Source: Microcaldota archaeon
GTDB lineage: Archaea > Micrarchaeota > Micrarchaeia > Norongarragalinales > UBA10210
NCBI GenBank assembly: GCA_013331595.1
Contig: DUGE01000089.1
Coordinates: forward strand, 1-24,261
Length of the DNA: 24,261 nucleotides
Direction: 5' to 3'
The notes under the pieces were generated by a model. It was not told the origin of the DNA and made no database searches. It saw only the letters and a program-made list of their open reading frames with translations. Below, piece after piece: positions 23,301-24,261 of this stretch. Position numbers and translations under genes: made by a program. The number at the start of each line of letters is the position of its first letter. Position 1 is the stretch's first letter.

Positions 23301-23987
23301 ATGCCAACGCTTTCGAATGTTAAGCTCGTTGTTTTCGACTGGAACGCTACGCTTTTCGCCGACACGGCAGCCACTTTCGAGTCCAGCAGCCGCGTTGTCA
23401 AGGCCTACGGCGGAAAGGGCATTACGCTCAAGCAATTCCGCACGTCTTTCGGCGTTCCAGTAATGGATTTCTATATAGCAAACGGCTGCAGCAAGGCGTT
23501 GCTGCGCAAAAACCCTGAAACCGCTTCGGCAATGTTCCACGATTATTATGAAAAACGCGCTGCCAAATGCCGCACGCGCGCCGGCGCGAAAAAACTCCTG
23601 CAATGGCTGGAGAAACATTCCGTGAAAAGCATAATTCTCAGCGACCACACTGTTGAAGGCATTGCTTCGCATTTAAGGCGGCTTGGCCTTGAAAAGTTTT
23701 TTGACGCCGTTGTCGCCAATTCTTCGCGCCATTCCTCGCTCAACGGCCTCCATAAGTCGGATTCACTCAAGCATTATTTGAAAACCCATGGTTATAGTTC
23801 GAAAGAGGTTGTTGTTGTGGGCGATGGGCCGCAGGAAATGGAGTTCGGCAGGAAAATGGGTTTGACGACAATCACCATAACCCACGGTTATTATTCGGCT
23901 GAAAGGCTTAAGGCTGAAAAACCGGATTTTATTGTCAGCAACCTGGCTGAAATAATCCCCTTGGTGCGTGGAAATGGAATTCGCTGA
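23301..23987 (+). CDS. HAD-superfamily hydrolase with DWNAT motif
   Basis: 228 residues. Motif I is VVFDWNATLF (D13, N15): the nucleophile Asp is present, but the second, acid-base Asp of DxDGT is Asn and the Gly is Ala. Motif II SIILSDHTVEG supplies the serine, K in NGLHKSDSL is the likely motif III lysine, and VVGDGPQEMEFGRKMG is motif IV. The second Asp normally protonates the leaving group, so activity may be altered; DWNGT variants are known in other HAD proteins. ATG 23301 is taken as the start; TTG 23292, immediately after the upstream stop, would add three residues. The gene overlaps nucS by 14 nt. A role in nucleotide or DNA-end processing beside nucS is possible (inference). Confidence 0.85.
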   Translation: MPTLSNVKLVVFDWNATLFADTAATFESSSRVVKAYGGKGITLKQFRTSFGVPVMDFYIANGCSKALLRKNPETASAMFHDYYEKRAAKCRTRAGAKKLLQWLEKHSVKSIILSDHTVEGIASHLRRLGLEKFFDAVVANSSRHSSLNGLHKSDSLKHYLKTHGYSSKEVVVVGDGPQEMEFGRKMGLTTITITHGYYSAERLKAEKPDFIVSNLAEIIPLVRGNGIR

Positions 23988-24261
23988 AGCAAAAGCAATA
24001 ATCGGGCGCGCTCTTGCCGCAGGCAATCTCGTTGTCTGCATAGGCAGCTGCTCAATACTCTATCACGGCCGCGCCGCTTCCAAGCTTAGCGAGGGCGACA
24101 GGCTTTTGGTGATAAAGCACGACGGCACTTTCCTAATCCACCAGAGCACAGGCATGAAGGCGATAAACTACCAGGGCCCGGGCTCAAGCACGAGCGTGGT
24201 CGAGGAGAACGGGGAGCTTATGGTCAAATCCCAGCGCACCAAGCCGCTGAATGAGATTATT
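23974..24261 (+). CDS. nucS: NucS/EndoMS mismatch endonuclease, N-terminal part (cut by window end)
   Basis: The first 96 residues are in the window. They match the N-terminal DNA-binding and dimerisation domain of NucS: LYHGRAASKLSEGDRLLVI (about 30-48), KHDGTFLIHQSTGMKAINYQ (49-68) and the PGSS turn (70-73). The RecB-like nuclease domain lies beyond the window. The protein cleaves both strands at mismatched bases and is regulated by PCNA in archaea that lack MutS/MutL. ATG 23974 is chosen because GGTG lies about seven bases upstream and the homology begins soon after; GTG 23968 is an alternative. It overlaps the HAD gene by 14 nt, so translation is likely coupled. Confidence 0.92.
   Translation, partial: MEFAEAKAIIGRALAAGNLVVCIGSCSILYHGRAASKLSEGDRLLVIKHDGTFLIHQSTGMKAINYQGPGSSTSVVEENGELMVKSQRTKPLNEII

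Noticed and set aside
1..24261. CRISPR arrays, insertion sequences, attachment sites, rRNA and tRNA genes
   Set aside because: No regularly spaced repeats, transposase motifs, terminal repeats or stable RNA gene signatures were seen on either strand.

Overview
The window looks like a piece of an archaeal chromosome, probably a DPANN-type lineage such as Diapherotrites/Iainarchaeota; the lineage is a low-confidence guess. Evidence for Archaea: a large oligosaccharyltransferase with WWDYG, TIxE and EFDPY motifs (AglB/STT3), an Alg7-like dolichol-phosphate GlcNAc-1-phosphate transferase, the start of a NucS/EndoMS endonuclease, and archaeal promoters with a TATA box about 25-27 nt upstream of the start codon (leaderless transcripts). 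No mobile element, CRISPR array, tRNA or rRNA was found. Most of the window is one cell-surface glycan / protein N-glycosylation region.

Left part (1-3616, minus strand): GT4 glycosyltransferase -> left-handed beta-helix acyltransferase (4-nt overlap), then FabG-like SDR -> DegT/DnrJ/EryC1 aminotransferase (cut by the window edge). The aminotransferase and acyltransferase suggest synthesis of an N-acylated amino sugar. A 260-nt intergenic region with divergent promoters and two inverted repeats separates these from a lone plus-strand FemAB-like aminoacyl/acyl transferase (3880-4854).

Middle (4838-10462, minus strand): two transcription units. One is NAD-dependent epimerase/dehydratase -> second epimerase/dehydratase -> GT4-like glycosyltransferase (10462-7606). 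The other is ATP-grasp ligase -> third epimerase/dehydratase -> HAD phosphatase (7510-4838).

Right part (10574-24261, plus strand): Wzx-type flippase, SAM methyltransferase, B12-binding radical SAM enzyme, small [4Fe-4S] ferredoxin, GT4 glycosyltransferase, AsnB-type amidotransferase, AglB oligosaccharyltransferase, Alg7-like GlcNAc-1-P transferase. Then come an unrecognised 192-aa protein, an NrdG-like radical SAM activase, a HAD hydrolase with a DWNAT motif, and the N-terminus of NucS.

Proposed joint function (inference): the GlcNAc-1-P transferase starts a lipid-linked glycan; the glycosyltransferases extend it with nucleotide sugars made by the epimerases, aminotransferase and acyltransferase; the methyltransferase, radical SAM enzyme, AsnB-like enzyme, ATP-grasp ligase and FemAB-like enzyme decorate it, possibly by amidation or amino-acid attachment; the flippase moves it outward; and AglB transfers it to proteins. 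The most unusual points are the five sequons in the C-terminal tail of AglB, the three amide-chemistry enzymes in the locus, the radical SAM/ferredoxin pair, and a strong hairpin in the aglB upstream region.
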